From the NCBI GenBank assembly GCA_964614375.1, contig CAZTLI010000334.1, positions 1-6,237 on the forward strand: a stretch of 6,237 bases of DNA. Direction: 5' to 3'. Source of the stretch: CAZTLI01 sp964614375 (GTDB lineage: Bacteria > Chloroflexota > Anaerolineae > Aggregatilineales > Phototrophicaceae). Below, piece by piece: positions 6,020-6,237 of this stretch. A program made the position numbers and the translations under genes. The notes beneath the pieces are model-generated. The model made no database searches. It was not told where the DNA came from and saw only the letters and a program-made list of their open reading frames with translations. Position 1 is the stretch's first letter. Each line of letters begins with the position of its first letter.

Positions 6020-6237
6020 GCTGATAGTGCCCGCAATAGTCCTGTCAGTAATGTCGTCAAACGCGGGACAATGACTTTACCCGCTTGCAGTACCTCCTCA
6101 TGATTGGTTTCCCGGTCTGTATCCGGGTCATCAATGCACTGATTGGTGATGCCAGAGAAAGCCATGACGCGCATTCCTACATGCCGGGCAACAAGCACCT
6201 CGTGGGCAGTGGACATCCCCACTGCGTCCGCGCCAAT
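6016..6237 (-). CDS. Purine nucleoside phosphorylase, C-terminal part (5' end outside window)
   Basis: The last 73 residues of a PunA/mammalian-type purine nucleoside phosphorylase are present. The enzyme cleaves purine (deoxy)ribonucleosides with phosphate to the free base and (deoxy)ribose 1-phosphate in purine salvage. Diagnostic are GADAVGMSTAHEVLVARH (residues 2-19 of the fragment), in which the Met corresponds to Met219 of human PNP; the base-binding SGITNQ (28-33), in which the Asn corresponds to Asn243; and the closing NHEEVLQAGK (45-54). The Asn at the base site is typical of enzymes preferring 6-oxopurines (inosine, guanosine) rather than methylthioadenosine phosphorylases, which carry Asp there. 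The frame is open to the right edge, and the gene ends in an ATGA overlap with the next one. Family assignment is firm; the N-terminal two thirds cannot be judged. Confidence 0.93.
   Translation of the reverse strand: MGADAVGMSTAHEVLVARHVGMRVMAFSGITNQCIDDPDTDRETNHEEVLQAGKVIVPRLTTLLTGLLRALSA

Overview
The window is a compact bacterial region in which every convincing gene lies on the minus strand, so it reads right to left. The likely source is a Chloroflexota-type bacterium (Anaerolineae-like). The main clue is a membrane protein with a Thr/Pro (TPT-type) linker and a C-terminal Ig-like domain in a style I associate with that phylum. Intermediate GC, overlapping genes and a YugP-type peptidase are compatible but not diagnostic. 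The assignment is an inference (about 0.6).

Right part (6237 to 2613): a tightly packed, probably single transcription unit. It begins with the 3' end of a purine nucleoside phosphorylase (PunA/PNP type) whose start is outside the window. An ATGA overlap leads into an uncharacterised two-helix membrane protein with an extracytoplasmic Ig-like domain. One base later comes a Rossmann/DUF2520 dehydrogenase-like protein, which overlaps panB by 41 bases; panC follows panB after 6 bases. PanB makes ketopantoate and PanC condenses pantoate with beta-alanine. The reductase between them (PanE) is not visible, and the DUF2520 protein is a positional candidate for that step. panD is not in the window.

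Middle (2612 to 1801): an 80-base gap holds an extended -10 promoter for a membrane-embedded zinc metallopeptidase of the YugP family (HELGH motif). A hairpin followed by a T-run ends that unit.

Left part (1800 to 1): a good sigma-70-like promoter and a clear Shine-Dalgarno precede an Hsp70-like ATPase of the YegD type. Its nucleotide-binding domain is complete, but it carries a non-DnaK C-terminal extension that runs off the window after 561 codons. The frame is intact throughout.

No RNA genes, CRISPR arrays, insertion sequences or long repeats were seen, and no gap exceeds 175 bases. Most of the window is ordinary housekeeping sequence. The points worth a second look are the DUF2520-panB-panC linkage, the uncharacterised Ig-domain membrane protein, and the extended Hsp70.
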